64,000 nt of DNA from Aquibacillus albus. Lineage in GTDB: Bacteria; Bacillota; Bacilli; Bacillales; Amphibacillaceae. Positions 47,979 to 61,841 of the stretch are shown here, in pieces (positions within the stretch are counted from its first letter, which is position 1; each line of letters begins with the position of its first letter). The position numbers and the translations under genes are program-made. The notes beneath the pieces were generated by a model. That model was given only the letters and a program-made list of their open reading frames with translations. It was not told the origin of the DNA and ran no database searches. The DNA is taken from contig NZ_JAFBDR010000008.1 in assembly GCF_016908325.1 (NCBI RefSeq), positions 1 to 64,000 on the forward strand, written 5' to 3'.

Positions 47979-48013
47979 AATGGCGAAGTTCGTCTAAGAC
48001 ATTCTTCGCCATT
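47979..48013 (+). promoter_or_regulatory. Hairpin between atpE and atpF
   Basis: AATGGCGAAG (47979-47988) and CTTCGCCATT (48004-48013) form a perfect 10-bp stem with a 15-base loop and no T run. It may protect or process the mRNA so that c subunit (many copies) outnumbers b. Confidence 0.55.
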
Positions 48014-48085
48014 CCTTTATGCCTCGCAATCAGATTGATTTATGGAGTGAACTGAAACGGAAGACCGCTGAAAGGAGTGAGTACT

Positions 48086-48613
48086 GTGCATGCATATGGT
48101 AGTTGGCTAGTGATTGGAGCCGAGGTTGGTGGGCTTCGTGTAGGAGATATGCTTTTCGCACTAGTAAGTTTTGCTATTCTATTGTTCCTATTGAGAAAAT
48201 ATGCATGGGGACCATTGCTTAATAAAATGGAAGAACGTGAAAATCATATTGCCAGTGAAATAGATATTGCAGAAAAAAATCGTACAGAAGCAGAGAAAGC
48301 TTCACGTGAGGCTGCAGAGCAATTAAAGCAGACTCGTCAAGAAGCACAATCGATTATAGAAGAAGCGAAAAAAGCTGGGCAGAATCAAGAGCGTGATATC
48401 CTTGAATCCGCACGTCAGGCAGCAGAGCGTATTAAAAAATCTGCACAAGAAGAAATCGAGCAAGAAAAAGAAAAAGCAATCAAAGCATTGCAAGATCAAG
48501 TTGCTTCCTTATCTGTACAAATTGCATCAAAAGTAATTGAAAAAGAAATTAATGCACAAGATCAAGAGAAGCTGATCAATGAGTACATTAAAGAGGTAGG
48601 AGAAGAGCGATGA
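48086..48613 (+). CDS. atpF: ATP synthase subunit b
   Basis: Peripheral stalk subunit. One N-terminal membrane helix ([27 protein letters not shown]) is followed by a long charged coiled coil (EEREN ... [27 protein letters not shown]) that reaches F1. GTG 48086 is chosen since AAAGGAG sits nine bases upstream; a GTG at 48077 would leave no spacing. 175 residues. It overlaps atpH by ATGA. Confidence 0.94.
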   Translation: MHAYGSWLVIGAEVGGLRVGDMLFALVSFAILLFLLRKYAWGPLLNKMEERENHIASEIDIAEKNRTEAEKASREAAEQLKQTRQEAQSIIEEAKKAGQNQERDILESARQAAERIKKSAQEEIEQEKEKAIKALQDQVASLSVQIASKVIEKEINAQDQEKLINEYIKEVGEER

Positions 48614-49152
48614 GTAAAGCAAACGTATCAAAACGCTATGCGGAGGCTCTTTTTCAAATTGGACAAGAAAAATCTACGTCTGAACAACTAGAAGCTCAGC
48701 TTCAAATTGTGAAAGAAGTATTTGAATCAAATAAACAATTTGTGGAATTTTTAGCACATCCACGAATTAGCAGTGATAAAAAGAAAGAAATGATTGACCA
48801 AGTATTTCAACAATTTTCGTCAGACGTACGAAATACAGTGAAAATACTTGTCAATCGACACAATCAACAAGCTTTACCGGCCATTGTTAATCACTTTTCT
48901 GCATTAGTCAATGCATCTAACGGAATTGCAGATGCAACCGTATATTCCGTTCGTGCGTTAGCAGATGAAGAAAAACAGCAGATTTCCAACGTATTTTCAC
49001 AGAAACTAAACCTAAAAAGGCTGAACATCGAAAATATTGTAGATACAGCAATTCTAGGTGGGGTAAAAATAAAGATAGGAAATACCATTTACGATGGCAC
49101 GATACAAGGAAAATTAGAGCGAATCGAACGTAATATCGTTTCCGCCAAATAA
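48610..49152 (+). CDS. atpH: ATP synthase subunit delta
   Basis: 180-residue OSCP-like subunit joining the b stalk to the top of F1. Helical N-terminal domain ([35 protein letters not shown]) and the C-terminal segment [29 protein letters not shown] are typical. Its start codon overlaps the atpF stop codon. Confidence 0.95.
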   Translation: MSKANVSKRYAEALFQIGQEKSTSEQLEAQLQIVKEVFESNKQFVEFLAHPRISSDKKKEMIDQVFQQFSSDVRNTVKILVNRHNQQALPAIVNHFSALVNASNGIADATVYSVRALADEEKQQISNVFSQKLNLKRLNIENIVDTAILGGVKIKIGNTIYDGTIQGKLERIERNIVSAK

Positions 49153-49168
49153 TGGATGATAGGGGTGA

Positions 49169-50683
<1,515 letters not shown>

Positions 50684-50771
50684 ATGGAACAGCATGTTTT
50701 CCTCTAAGTTAGGAACATGTCTGAATGAACGAATTTTTGACGGTAGTTAACCTTTGAAGAAAGGGCGGTGA

Positions 50772-53061
<2,290 letters not shown>

Positions 53062-53064
53062 GGA

Positions 53065-53686
<622 letters not shown>

Positions 53687-53687
53687 A

Positions 53688-53729
53688 AAAAAAGACTTTA
53701 ATCCCAATGGGGCTTAAAGTCTTTTTTTG
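53688..53729 (+). terminator. atp operon terminator
   Basis: AAAAAAGACTTTAA...TTAAAGTCTTTTTTT hairpin right after atpC. Confidence 0.9.
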
Positions 53730-53906
53730 TCTATATTGCCCGGGAAATAGCGAATATTGCTTGTAACAGTTGTTCGAATTGACAAGCGGTGAATGGAATG
53801 AGAACCTTAATAATGGAATAAGCAAATGTTATTCTTGAATAAACCACGTATGTGAGTTTGCTTTTGTATGGATAATGAATAGAAAAAATAAAGGATGTGA
53901 TGACAC

Positions 53907-54140
53907 ATGATGCAAACAATGGGTCAACAGGCGTTGTTCGGGATGATTTCCCATATAATCTTTATAATCATTACTTGGCAGGTGGTGCAGGCTGTCAATA
54001 TTGATCCATTATTAAGAAAAGGTCGCGTATTTGAAGCAAGAGTATTTATGATATTTCTTACCATTGCCATAGGGACTACAGTCAGCAATTTCTTCCTAGA
54101 CTTCCTCAACTGGTCACAGCAATTAATATTTTTATTTTAA
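53907..54140 (+). CDS. ywzB: DUF1146 membrane protein YwzB
   Basis: 77-residue protein with two hydrophobic helices (ALFGMISHIIFIIITWQVVQAV and ARVFMIFLTIAIGTTVSNFFLDFL) joined by the NIDPLLRKGR loop, as in the DUF1146 family. Function unknown. It lies downstream of atpC as in B. subtilis. Start at ATG 53907 or 53910. Confidence 0.85.
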   Translation: MMQTMGQQALFGMISHIIFIIITWQVVQAVNIDPLLRKGRVFEARVFMIFLTIAIGTTVSNFFLDFLNWSQQLIFLF

Positions 54141-54193
54141 ATGTGCGTTCAAAAAGTTGGGAAAGCCAATACAAACTCTATCATGTTTCCTAC

Positions 54194-54223
54194 AAAAAAC
54201 TTCGACAAGTGTCGAAGTTTTTC
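54194..54223 (+). terminator. ywzB terminator
   Basis: AAAAACTTCGACA pairs with TGTCGAAGTTTTT. Confidence 0.85.
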
Positions 54224-54230
54224 TAATTTA

Positions 54231-54243
54231 GGGGTCTGACCCC
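54231..54243. repeat. GGGGTCTGACCCC palindrome
   Basis: Single copy of the dispersed palindrome, directly after the ywzB terminator and about 105 bases before ywmB. Confidence 0.8.
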
Positions 54244-54348
54244 TAAGCAGAATTTGTCGAATGTTAAATGACTCGTGGAAGTATGAAGTTTCGTTCCCCT
54301 GTCTATAATAGTTTACTAGATTAAGCGATAGAACAGGAGAGGATTAAA

Positions 54349-55068
54349 TTGAAACCAAGGTTCATTCTCGTCTTTACACTTTTTGTATATCTCATCGGTT
54401 ATCATTTACCAATAGCAAATGCTTCTGCAAATAGCGTTCAAGAAATTAGTGATATGGCTTCTATTGTTGAGGAAGAAGGGCTATCTATTCAGCAATGGGA
54501 AGTGCTTGCAAAAGAAAACATTAATCCAGAAAAAGCCAATGAAATAGCAGCGTTCATGGAAGATCATTATCCGGATGCGTCCCTTTCCACAGAAGAACGT
54601 GACCATGGAACAAAGTTAATATGGAACCGACATAAAAATAATGATGTTAGCGAAACATATATTATAGTCATCCCTGATGACAGTAACTATGATTATGAGT
54701 TCATATTCAAACTAAATGGATCAGCTTGGAATCCATCAATTGTGGAGTATTCACAAGAAATAATTACCACAATGAAAAATCATTTTTTTACAGAAAATGT
54801 GACAAAATTCTCTTGTTTGAAAACGCAACCGAATGATAAAATAGATAATGTTATTTTTTTGGAAAATGTACTTAAAAATTGGAATGTTCAAACACTAGAT
54901 GAGATGAAGGAAAATGATTTTGTTGTTCTATCTGGCTATACGTCACGTTGGGAAACTGTCATACCCACAGCGGACAAACCAATGAATATACAATTGGCTG
55001 CTCGAAAAGGATTGGGCGGTAAAACAACCTTTACGATTGGAACACCTATCATAGTTACTGAATATTAA
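54349..55068 (+). CDS. ywmB: YwmB family protein
   Basis: 239-residue exported protein with a signal peptide (residues 1-26, ending NASA) and the YwmB fold, structurally annotated as TATA-box-binding-protein-like though outside the cytoplasm. Position between ywzB and murAA is as in B. subtilis. The TTG start at 54349 follows GGAGAGG. The role is unknown; its neighbours are wall synthesis and sporulation genes. Confidence 0.82.
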   Translation: MKPRFILVFTLFVYLIGYHLPIANASANSVQEISDMASIVEEEGLSIQQWEVLAKENINPEKANEIAAFMEDHYPDASLSTEERDHGTKLIWNRHKNNDVSETYIIVIPDDSNYDYEFIFKLNGSAWNPSIVEYSQEIITTMKNHFFTENVTKFSCLKTQPNDKIDNVIFLENVLKNWNVQTLDEMKENDFVVLSGYTSRWETVIPTADKPMNIQLAARKGLGGKTTFTIGTPIIVTEY

Positions 55069-55102
55069 TAATAGTGAAATTGGACGCAGAGGAGAATGAA
55101 CC

Positions 55103-56404
55103 TTGGAAAAAATCATCGTCCGTGGTGGGAGGCAGTTAAAGGGCACAGTCAAAGTGGAAGGTGCAAAGAATGCCGTACTGCCTGTCATCGCAGCAAGTAT
55201 AATTGCAAGTGAAGGAAAAAGTAAGATCCATGAAGTTCCAGCTCTTGCTGATGTATTTACGATTAAAGAAGTACTACGAAACATGAATGCTGACGTCAAT
55301 TTTAAAAATAATACAGTAACCGTTGATGCAACAAAAAAACTTACCACAGAAGCTCCTTTTGAATATGTGCGAAAAATGCGTGCGTCTGTATTAGTGTTAG
55401 GTCCTTTGCTAGCACGATACGGCCATGCAAAGGTTGCTATGCCTGGAGGATGTGCAATAGGTTCTCGTCCGATTGACCTTCATTTAAAAGGTTTTGAAGC
55501 AATGGGTGCTAAGGTACACGTCGGCAATGGTTATGTGGAAGTATATGCCGATGGAAGGTTACAAGGTGCGAAAATTTATCTAGATGTTCCTAGTGTAGGT
55601 GCAACAGAAAATATTATGATGGCTGCTGCATTAGCGGAAGGAAGAACGATAATAGAAAATTGTGCAAAGGAACCTGAAATCGTCGATCTAGCCAACTTCT
55701 TAAACAAAATGGGTGCAAAAGTAGTAGGTGCTGGTACAGATACGATAAAAATTGATGGTGTAGATAAACTTCATGGTGCGGAACACGCAATCATCCCGGA
55801 TCGAATTGAAGCAGGTACATTTATGGTCGCTGCTGCAATCACGAAGGGAAATGTTCTAATTAAAGGCGCAGAAATCGATCATATGCGTTCCTTAGTATCA
55901 AAGATGGAAGAAATGGGAGTAATCATTAAGGAAGAAAAAGACGGATTACGGGTAATCGGTCCAAAGAAACTAAAAGCAACGGATATCAAAACGTTGCCTC
56001 ATCCTGGATTTCCGACGGATATGCAATCACAAATGATGTCTTTGATGCTAAATGCGCAAGGCACTAGTGTCATTACAGAAACAGTTTTTGAAAACAGGTT
56101 TATGCACGTAGAAGAGTTCCGTCGCATGAATGCTAAATTGAAAATTGAAGGCAGAAGTGTGATTGTAGAAGGTCCTGTTGTCCTACAGGGAGCTGAAGTT
56201 GCAGCAACAGACTTACGAGCTGGAGCAGCGTTAATTTTGGCAGGATTGAATGCAGAGGGTTATACACGTGTTACAGAGCTGAAACATCTAGACAGAGGCT
56301 ATGTGAACCTAACTGAAAAATTAGCACAGTTAGGAGCAGATATTGAACGTGTGGATGATGATAGGATAGTGGTTAATATTTCTAAGCGCACGTCAATATC
56401 TTGA
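55103..56404 (+). CDS. murAA: UDP-N-acetylglucosamine 1-carboxyvinyltransferase, main form
   Basis: First committed step of peptidoglycan synthesis. 433 residues; [15 protein letters not shown] with the catalytic Lys near 23, active-site cysteine in [15 protein letters not shown] near 117, [10 protein letters not shown] and [14 protein letters not shown]. It clusters with spoIID and spoIIQ as in B. subtilis murAA, while its paralogue at 15097 sits beside fba. TTG start after GAGGAG. Confidence 0.95.
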   Translation: MEKIIVRGGRQLKGTVKVEGAKNAVLPVIAASIIASEGKSKIHEVPALADVFTIKEVLRNMNADVNFKNNTVTVDATKKLTTEAPFEYVRKMRASVLVLGPLLARYGHAKVAMPGGCAIGSRPIDLHLKGFEAMGAKVHVGNGYVEVYADGRLQGAKIYLDVPSVGATENIMMAAALAEGRTIIENCAKEPEIVDLANFLNKMGAKVVGAGTDTIKIDGVDKLHGAEHAIIPDRIEAGTFMVAAAITKGNVLIKGAEIDHMRSLVSKMEEMGVIIKEEKDGLRVIGPKKLKATDIKTLPHPGFPTDMQSQMMSLMLNAQGTSVITETVFENRFMHVEEFRRMNAKLKIEGRSVIVEGPVVLQGAEVAATDLRAGAALILAGLNAEGYTRVTELKHLDRGYVNLTEKLAQLGADIERVDDDRIVVNISKRTSIS

Positions 56405-56420
56405 TCGATTTGAGGAGGTT

Positions 56421-56450
56421 GGGCTACCAAGTATTTTGGTAGCCCATTTT
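56421..56450 (+). terminator. murAA terminator
   Basis: GGGCTACCAA pairs with TTGGTAGCCC, then TTTT. Confidence 0.85.
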
Positions 56451-56485
56451 CGATTTTTATGCTGGATTGTTAAGTAATGCAAAGA

Positions 56486-56516
56486 GGTCAGATCCCCCAA
56501 AAGGGCTCTGACCTCC
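56486..56516. terminator. Degenerate GGTCAGA/TCTGACC hairpin
   Basis: GAGGTCAGATCCCCC...GGGCTCTGACCTC hairpin downstream of both murAA and the convergent cellulase gene, resembling a diverged double copy of the GGGGTCAGACCCC palindrome. Confidence 0.5.
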
Positions 56517-56598
56517 GTGTAAATCGTTATTCTTGCTCGTGGATTAGAAGGACACCTAGTGAGATTGCGTTTGGTTAGCCTTCTATCAATAGCATCTT

Positions 56599-59106
56599 TT
56601 AGGATAACTTCCGAGTTTTAAGAAAGAGAAAGATACCAGCGATTACTAGTAGTAGGCCGAACAACATCACGTTTGGATAGTTTGTTGCTGTATCTGGAAG
56701 TTTTTCGCCATCCTCTGTTTTATCACCTAATCCGCTCTCGCCTTTTTCCACTTCTGGCTCAGGCGCTGCATTGTCTTCTTCTACACGATCTGTTTCCTCG
56801 TTAGGTTCTGTAGTGTCACTTGCTTGCTCCTCTGTCTGCTCAGGAGCAGTTTCTTGATCTGCTGCTTCGTCTCCAACGAAACGTACATTATCCACATACA
56901 TTTTTCCGGCAAAATCACTGTTTACATCTGTAAAAATGAGAATCATGTTACGCAGGATTGTATCATCTTTTAAATTTTCAATATTACGGAAATCCATTTC
57001 CACTGGATAGTGATATAAACCGTCTTCTGTTACTGTCGCTTCACCTAATGCTTCCAGGTCAATCTCATAGGTGGCAGGAGCCTGCGCCCAATAACCAAGA
57101 TCCTCTGGTTGGAAAACCAAATGGATGGAGATGGAGCCTTCACTAGCGCGAACAGGTTCGACATATAAATCAAATGCCACAGAATCGTTAGTTCCGCGAA
57201 CAAAGTTGTCCATCCAAAAATCTAATCGTGGTGCAGAAGCCCAATCATCGGTAGGTTTTACTTCTGGATAAGCGAATTCCCAAGCTAATGCATTTGATCC
57301 ATTCGCTTCTTCAATCGATAGAGCTGTTTTTACACCTGAGTCTGCACTCCAAGCCCAACCTTGGCGTGTCTCGTCTTCAAAATCAGAAGGGAAAGTTGCT
57401 TCTCCTTTTTCCGCATGAATGACAGGTACTTCTACTCGTTTTCCAGTCGCACGAATATTGTCTAACGAAACAACATCTGCATTTTCAGTTCCAACAAAAA
57501 GAATAAGATTGCTAATGGTGTTGTCTTCGGAACTCGTTGCGATCGTTTCTAATGATGGGGAATCCTCTTGTGAGATCGATAGCTCTGCTTTAAACGTACC
57601 ATCCTCTTGCTCTACAAAATCATCAGCAGTCACTTGAATCGCTCTTGTTGGATTTGCCCAACCAGCAGCAGGACCTTGTGGGATGGCTGCTATTGAAACC
57701 GTTGTCGGTTGATCAACAAGGACATCCAATGTTAGTTCTGTTGCACCAAGTAAATCTTCTGAGCTCCCCCAGCTGTCCGCTGACAGTCGAACATTTGCCC
57801 AATAATTTTCCTCAGACACATCATTACTAGCGTCTAGTCCTGATATTTCAAGCGCCCCATCTACATTTGTTACGGTAATGTCTTGCAGTGGGCTATCAGC
57901 GTTAACACCGAATCCTTGAACAGTTTCATCGTTGAAATCCCAAATTGTTTTTGTATACGCGCTACGATCAATCGGTTCGTAGGAAGTCCCTTTAATACGA
58001 GCACGTACGTATTCACCAGAAACACTTAATTCTTGCGCGGACCAAACTTGGTCACTTCCAGGATCTAAATTCGTCGCTTCGGATTTGCCAAGCTCGAAAG
58101 GAGTGAAGGCTGCCGATGTTTCGTTTTTATTTGTTAGCGACCAGTTCGCCCAACTAATGTTATGTTCATTTAAAAAATTAAGCCATACATCTGCTTCATC
58201 TAAGTACGGTCCATTGTTTCCACTTGCTTCACTTGTACCCCACTCAGAAGCAAATAGAGCTACCCCGTTTTCAAGTGCGTACCGAGCATTACTCATCACA
58301 TTCGATCGGTCAGAACTATCCTCAGCGGGCATGTGTGTGCCTGAGTAGAAGTGTACCGTGTAAATCGTATTGTCATCATCGATTGGATTGTCTGCTGCTA
58401 AGTCCGGGCGTTGACTCCAGTTCGGACTTCCAACAATGACAAGGTTTTCATTTCCGTTTTCACGTAGCATCTCAATGATTGGTTCAGCATAAGATTTTAC
58501 AGCTTCCCAACCTGCTTCATCGTTTGTCAATCCCGGTCCACCATTATTATTGCCACTCGGCTCATTTGCTAACTCGTAGATAATGGAAGGATCATTTGGA
58601 TATAGGGAAGAGATCTCTTCAAAGAAATCCATTGCACCGCTATACACATCAGCGTTTGGATCACCAGGAGCATGGACGTGCCAGTCAACAATCACGTACA
58701 TGTCATTTGCTTTTGCTAATTCAATCCCGTCAATGACGCGTTGTTTAATCTCTTCTGGATTTGTGGCATACCCGTTTTCACCTACGTACATGGCTAAACG
58801 AATCAAGTTTGAATCCCAATCATTCGAAAGGGCTTTAAATGCATTGTCATTGATGATTTCAGGGAACCATTGCAGTCCGTGTGTACTCATTCCACGTAAT
58901 TGAATCGGTTCTCCATTTTGATCACCAAGCGTTTTTTGCCCGTCCACTTCAATAATTTGAAGGGCGCCACCCTCAGAAGGTTTTTTTCCAGGGTCGACTA
59001 GTAAGTTAGCATAATCAGATTCTGCCGCTTGTGTGGATAGTGGTAGTAATGAAACGACTAATGCTAGAATGGCAATAAAAGAAAAAATATGTCTCATTTT
59101 TTTCAC
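56599..59106 (-). CDS. Cell-wall-anchored GH5 endoglucanase with CBM17/28-like modules
   Basis: 835-residue secreted cellulase cutting internal beta-1,4-glucan bonds. Signal peptide to about residue 28; GH5 catalytic domain about 45-340 with acid/base Glu182 in YELANEPSG and nucleophile near Glu288 in FASEWGTSE; two related beta-sandwich binding modules at about 385-560 and 575-755 resembling CBM17 and CBM28 of alkaline Bacillus cellulases (WDFNDETVQGFGVN; SDFEDETRQGWAWS). An acidic Glu/Thr linker leads to LPDTA at 803, a hydrophobic helix and KTRKLS, a sortase sorting signal. GTG 59106 follows AAGGAGG. It is divergent from a LacI-type gene with shared operators. Confidence 0.93.
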   Translation of the reverse strand: MKKMRHIFSFIAILALVVSLLPLSTQAAESDYANLLVDPGKKPSEGGALQIIEVDGQKTLGDQNGEPIQLRGMSTHGLQWFPEIINDNAFKALSNDWDSNLIRLAMYVGENGYATNPEEIKQRVIDGIELAKANDMYVIVDWHVHAPGDPNADVYSGAMDFFEEISSLYPNDPSIIYELANEPSGNNNGGPGLTNDEAGWEAVKSYAEPIIEMLRENGNENLVIVGSPNWSQRPDLAADNPIDDDNTIYTVHFYSGTHMPAEDSSDRSNVMSNARYALENGVALFASEWGTSEASGNNGPYLDEADVWLNFLNEHNISWANWSLTNKNETSAAFTPFELGKSEATNLDPGSDQVWSAQELSVSGEYVRARIKGTSYEPIDRSAYTKTIWDFNDETVQGFGVNADSPLQDITVTNVDGALEISGLDASNDVSEENYWANVRLSADSWGSSEDLLGATELTLDVLVDQPTTVSIAAIPQGPAAGWANPTRAIQVTADDFVEQEDGTFKAELSISQEDSPSLETIATSSEDNTISNLILFVGTENADVVSLDNIRATGKRVEVPVIHAEKGEATFPSDFEDETRQGWAWSADSGVKTALSIEEANGSNALAWEFAYPEVKPTDDWASAPRLDFWMDNFVRGTNDSVAFDLYVEPVRASEGSISIHLVFQPEDLGYWAQAPATYEIDLEALGEATVTEDGLYHYPVEMDFRNIENLKDDTILRNMILIFTDVNSDFAGKMYVDNVRFVGDEAADQETAPEQTEEQASDTTEPNEETDRVEEDNAAPEPEVEKGESGLGDKTEDGEKLPDTATNYPNVMLFGLLLVIAGIFLFLKTRKLS

Positions 59107-59177
59107 GTTAAATCCTCCTTGATTTATGAATGGTATCGATTAAGTATTGTCTATGTGCCCCTTTCCTTCTCTGATTG

Positions 59178-59195
59178 TTACGAAACGTTTCGTAA
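59178..59195. promoter_or_regulatory. LacI-type operator O1
   Basis: Perfect 18-bp palindrome TTACGAAACGTTTCGTAA, 72 bases upstream of the cellulase start codon. The central CG and half-site form are typical of LacI-family operators. Confidence 0.85.
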
Positions 59196-59209
59196 ATAAA
59201 CCGCTTACA
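59196..59209 (-). promoter_or_regulatory. Possible cre site
   Basis: The minus strand reads TGTAAGCGGTTTAT, 12 of 14 matches to the cre consensus, adjoining operator O1; an inexact inverted copy (AATAAGCGTTTAA) follows at about 59211-59223. Confidence 0.5.
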
Positions 59210-59373
59210 TAATAAGCGTTTAATACTAGTACGAAATAAATATATCAAGCTATGAGGTAAGTGTCAATAAATAAATTGGCATATTTTGGATTGAATTACG
59301 TCGAAAAATGTAGCAATAAAAGGATGGAGGAGATTGGAAATGAAAAACTTTTCCCCGTATAATAGAAAATAGA

Positions 59374-59393
59374 TTTACGAAACGTTTCGTAAA
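59374..59393. promoter_or_regulatory. LacI-type operator O2
   Basis: Perfect 20-bp palindrome TTTACGAAACGTTTCGTAAA, identical to O1 in its 18-bp core, 197 bp away and 21 bases before the regulator's start codon. It suggests autoregulation and possible looping. Confidence 0.85.
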
Positions 59394-59414
59394 AATTCAT
59401 AGGTGGTGAAAAGT

Positions 59415-60413
59415 ATGAAGTTAACGATAAAAGAAATTGCCAAAAAAGCCGGTGTTTCTCCTGGTACGGTTTCAAAGGTAATCCATCAGTACGCAGATGT
59501 TGGAGAAGCTACACGGAAGAAAATAGAAGAGGTGCTGCATCAAACGGGATATTGGTCTGCTCAACGAAGCAAATCAAAAAAACGAAAAAATCGAATCGGA
59601 ATCATTTATGGTGTAAGGGTTCATTTTAACCATCCTTTTTTTGTGAATGTAATGAACGCTTTTAGCAAAGAAGTTGGTTCCCTCGGATATGACTTGGTTT
59701 TCTTTTCGAGTGAAACGGATAAACGGAATTATGTAAAGAAGTGCGAAGAAGCAGAAGTGGACGGTTGCATGATCATCGGTGGAGATGAAATACAACAATC
59801 GATTGAGGATTTGGATAAAAGCGATATACCGTGCATTGGAATCGACATAAAGCTTAGCGGAAACAAGTCTGGCTACATTATGACCGGTAATAAAAATCTA
59901 GGGAAAAAGGTAGTCGAGCACTTTTATTTAGTAGGTCATCGCAAAATGGCTTATATTGGTGGAATTCCAACTACTATTGTTGGCAGTGAAAGAACAGCTG
60001 GCTTTGTACAAGCATTATCTGAATTTGGTTTACCTGTTCATGACGATTGGATAGAATACGGTGATTTTACGGAGCGAAGCGGCTACGATGCCATGCACGC
60101 TATTTTATCGAAGAAAAACCAACGACCAACGGCTATTTTTTCAGCTTCAGACGTTATGGCTCTCGGTGCAATGAAAGCAATTCGTGAACATAACCTACGA
60201 ATTCCGGAAGACATTGCGATTGTCGGCTGTGATGATATAGAGATTAGCAGCTATATCCCCCAACCACTCTCGACAATGAAACAAGATACTGACAAAATAG
60301 GAAAACTAGCTGCACACATGATTTCTGATTTAATCAATGGTGTCCTAGCATCAAGCTCAATTATGGTGGACTCGGAATTAATTGTACGAGAAACGTGTGG
60401 GGGAAAGCGGTAG
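59415..60413 (+). CDS. LacI-family transcriptional regulator
   Basis: 332-residue repressor. N-terminal HTH and hinge (TIKEIAKKAGVSPGTVSKVIHQYADVGEATRKKIEEVLHQTGY) followed by a periplasmic-binding-like effector domain (RIGIIYGVRVHFNHPFFVNVMNAFSKEVG; GHRKMAYIGG; PTAIFSASDVMALGAMKAIREH; IPEDIAIVGCDDIEISSY). ATG 59415 is chosen because AGGTGG lies just upstream. It is divergent from the cellulase, with one identical palindrome before each gene, so it most likely controls the cellulase in response to a glucan-derived sugar, and itself. Confidence 0.92.
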   Translation: MKLTIKEIAKKAGVSPGTVSKVIHQYADVGEATRKKIEEVLHQTGYWSAQRSKSKKRKNRIGIIYGVRVHFNHPFFVNVMNAFSKEVGSLGYDLVFFSSETDKRNYVKKCEEAEVDGCMIIGGDEIQQSIEDLDKSDIPCIGIDIKLSGNKSGYIMTGNKNLGKKVVEHFYLVGHRKMAYIGGIPTTIVGSERTAGFVQALSEFGLPVHDDWIEYGDFTERSGYDAMHAILSKKNQRPTAIFSASDVMALGAMKAIREHNLRIPEDIAIVGCDDIEISSYIPQPLSTMKQDTDKIGKLAAHMISDLINGVLASSSIMVDSELIVRETCGGKR

Positions 60414-60527
60414 CATAAACGGTCTACAGCAGGAAGATGTTTTCGTTTTTGTCTTCAATTTTTGGTTCTATTGTTTATCTATTGTGTATAAATTTATTAG
60501 TAGATACAGTAGAAAAGGAGGCCACCT

Positions 60528-61580
60528 ATGAGCAAATGGAGAAAACGTCAAACTATGTATTCCTGGAAAGCGCCAAGCATCATCCTTGTCGGTAGTCTTA
60601 TCACATTTATTTTGGTTGTACCTACATTAATTGTTTTACCATTTATCCAATCGGCTGAAGTTGAAAAAGAAACCGTTTCTGAGCAGAAGGAAATAGAAGA
60701 AGTAATCATTGAAGCAAGTGATTCTCCTTTTTCCGTACATGTATTTCGTTCGAATAAAGAAACAACAGAATCGGTTCCATTGGAAGACTATGTAACACGA
60801 GTGGTGGCATCAGAAATGCCTGCAGATTTTGAACTAGAAGCACTAAAGGCACAGGCATTAACAGCTAGAACATACATTGTTAATTACTTAATGCATAAAG
60901 AAGAAAACTCTCTCCCTGGTAATGCAGATGTAACAGATACCGTTCAACATCAAGTTTATAAAAGTGACCAAGAGCTCCGTGAGCAATGGGGAACGGATTA
61001 TAACTGGAAGATAAATAAAATTCGTCAAGCGGTTGCTGCGACAATGGGGGAAATTGTTACCTATGAGGGTGAACCAATTACACCAGCCTTTTTCTCGACG
61101 AGTAATGGTTATACAGAGGATTCCGAAAAATATTGGCAAAATGAATTACCTTATTTAAGAAGTGTCGAAAGTCCATGGGATGAGGAATCACCGAAATATC
61201 TAGACCAAAAGATCTTTACGATTGAGCAAGTTGAAAATGCACTTGGTATTAACCTTGCACAATCCAATGGTAGCTTTCAGATGGAACGCACTAAAAGTAA
61301 TCGTGTTGCAAGCATTGCTTTAGGCGGTAAAACTTTTACCGGAAGAGACGTCCGTGAAAAGCTAGACTTAAATTCAAGTGATTTTGAAATTAAACAAAAA
61401 GGCGACCACCTCGTTTTTACAACAAAAGGGTATGGACATGGGGTCGGCATGAGCCAATATGGTGCCAATGGAATGGCCAAGGAAGGCGAGACGTATAAGG
61501 ACATTATTTCCTACTATTATCAAGGAGCAGAAGTCGATCAGGTTGATTATAACGCACCGAAGCTAGCTGCTAAAAAATAA
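60528..61580 (+). CDS. spoIID: Stage II sporulation protein D
   Basis: Membrane-anchored lytic transglycosylase of the DMP engulfment machine, expressed in the mother cell under sigma-E. Membrane helix at about 17-42; the SpoIID domain has VPLEDYVTRVVASEMPADFELEALKAQALTARTYIV near 85-125 with the catalytic Glu in ASEMP, the FFSTSNGYTED segment near 190, and YGHGVGMSQYGANGMAKEG near 303. 350 residues; AAAGGAGG ribosome site. Order murAA-spoIID-spoIIQ is kept although the cellulase locus is inserted after murAA. Confidence 0.95.
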   Translation: MSKWRKRQTMYSWKAPSIILVGSLITFILVVPTLIVLPFIQSAEVEKETVSEQKEIEEVIIEASDSPFSVHVFRSNKETTESVPLEDYVTRVVASEMPADFELEALKAQALTARTYIVNYLMHKEENSLPGNADVTDTVQHQVYKSDQELREQWGTDYNWKINKIRQAVAATMGEIVTYEGEPITPAFFSTSNGYTEDSEKYWQNELPYLRSVESPWDEESPKYLDQKIFTIEQVENALGINLAQSNGSFQMERTKSNRVASIALGGKTFTGRDVREKLDLNSSDFEIKQKGDHLVFTTKGYGHGVGMSQYGANGMAKEGETYKDIISYYYQGAEVDQVDYNAPKLAAKK

Positions 61581-61649
61581 AGATGGGCTGGATGCAACAA
61601 CTGCCCTACGTTCATTTGTATGTAAAAAAGTATAAAAGGCAATGCTTTC

Positions 61650-61687
61650 AATAGGGCGTATCGTATCGTGAGAAGCGCTCTATTTTT
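61650..61687 (+). terminator. spoIID terminator
   Basis: AATAGGGCG (61650-61658) pairs with CGCTCTATT (61676-61684), with one G-U pair, followed by TTTT. Confidence 0.75.
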
Positions 61688-61723
61688 TTATTAAGACAAG
61701 CTAGAGAACGGAGAAAATGAAAG

Positions 61724-61797
61724 TTTTTTCGCGTTTATGTATAAAATGAGAATTTTGTCGAAAAATAAGTATAAAAATTTTTTCGTTTTTATGTATA
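61724..61797 (+). repeat. Paired 20-bp direct repeats upstream of spoIIQ
   Basis: TTTTTTCGCGTTTATGTATA (61724-61743) and a copy with two changes (61778-61797) lie 54 bp apart in the spoIIQ promoter region. They may be promoter or regulator elements; a clear sigma-F promoter could not be assigned. Confidence 0.6.
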
Positions 61798-61841
61798 TAT
61801 CTTCCTCTTTCTGATCAGAATGATTGCTGAGGTGATGATCA

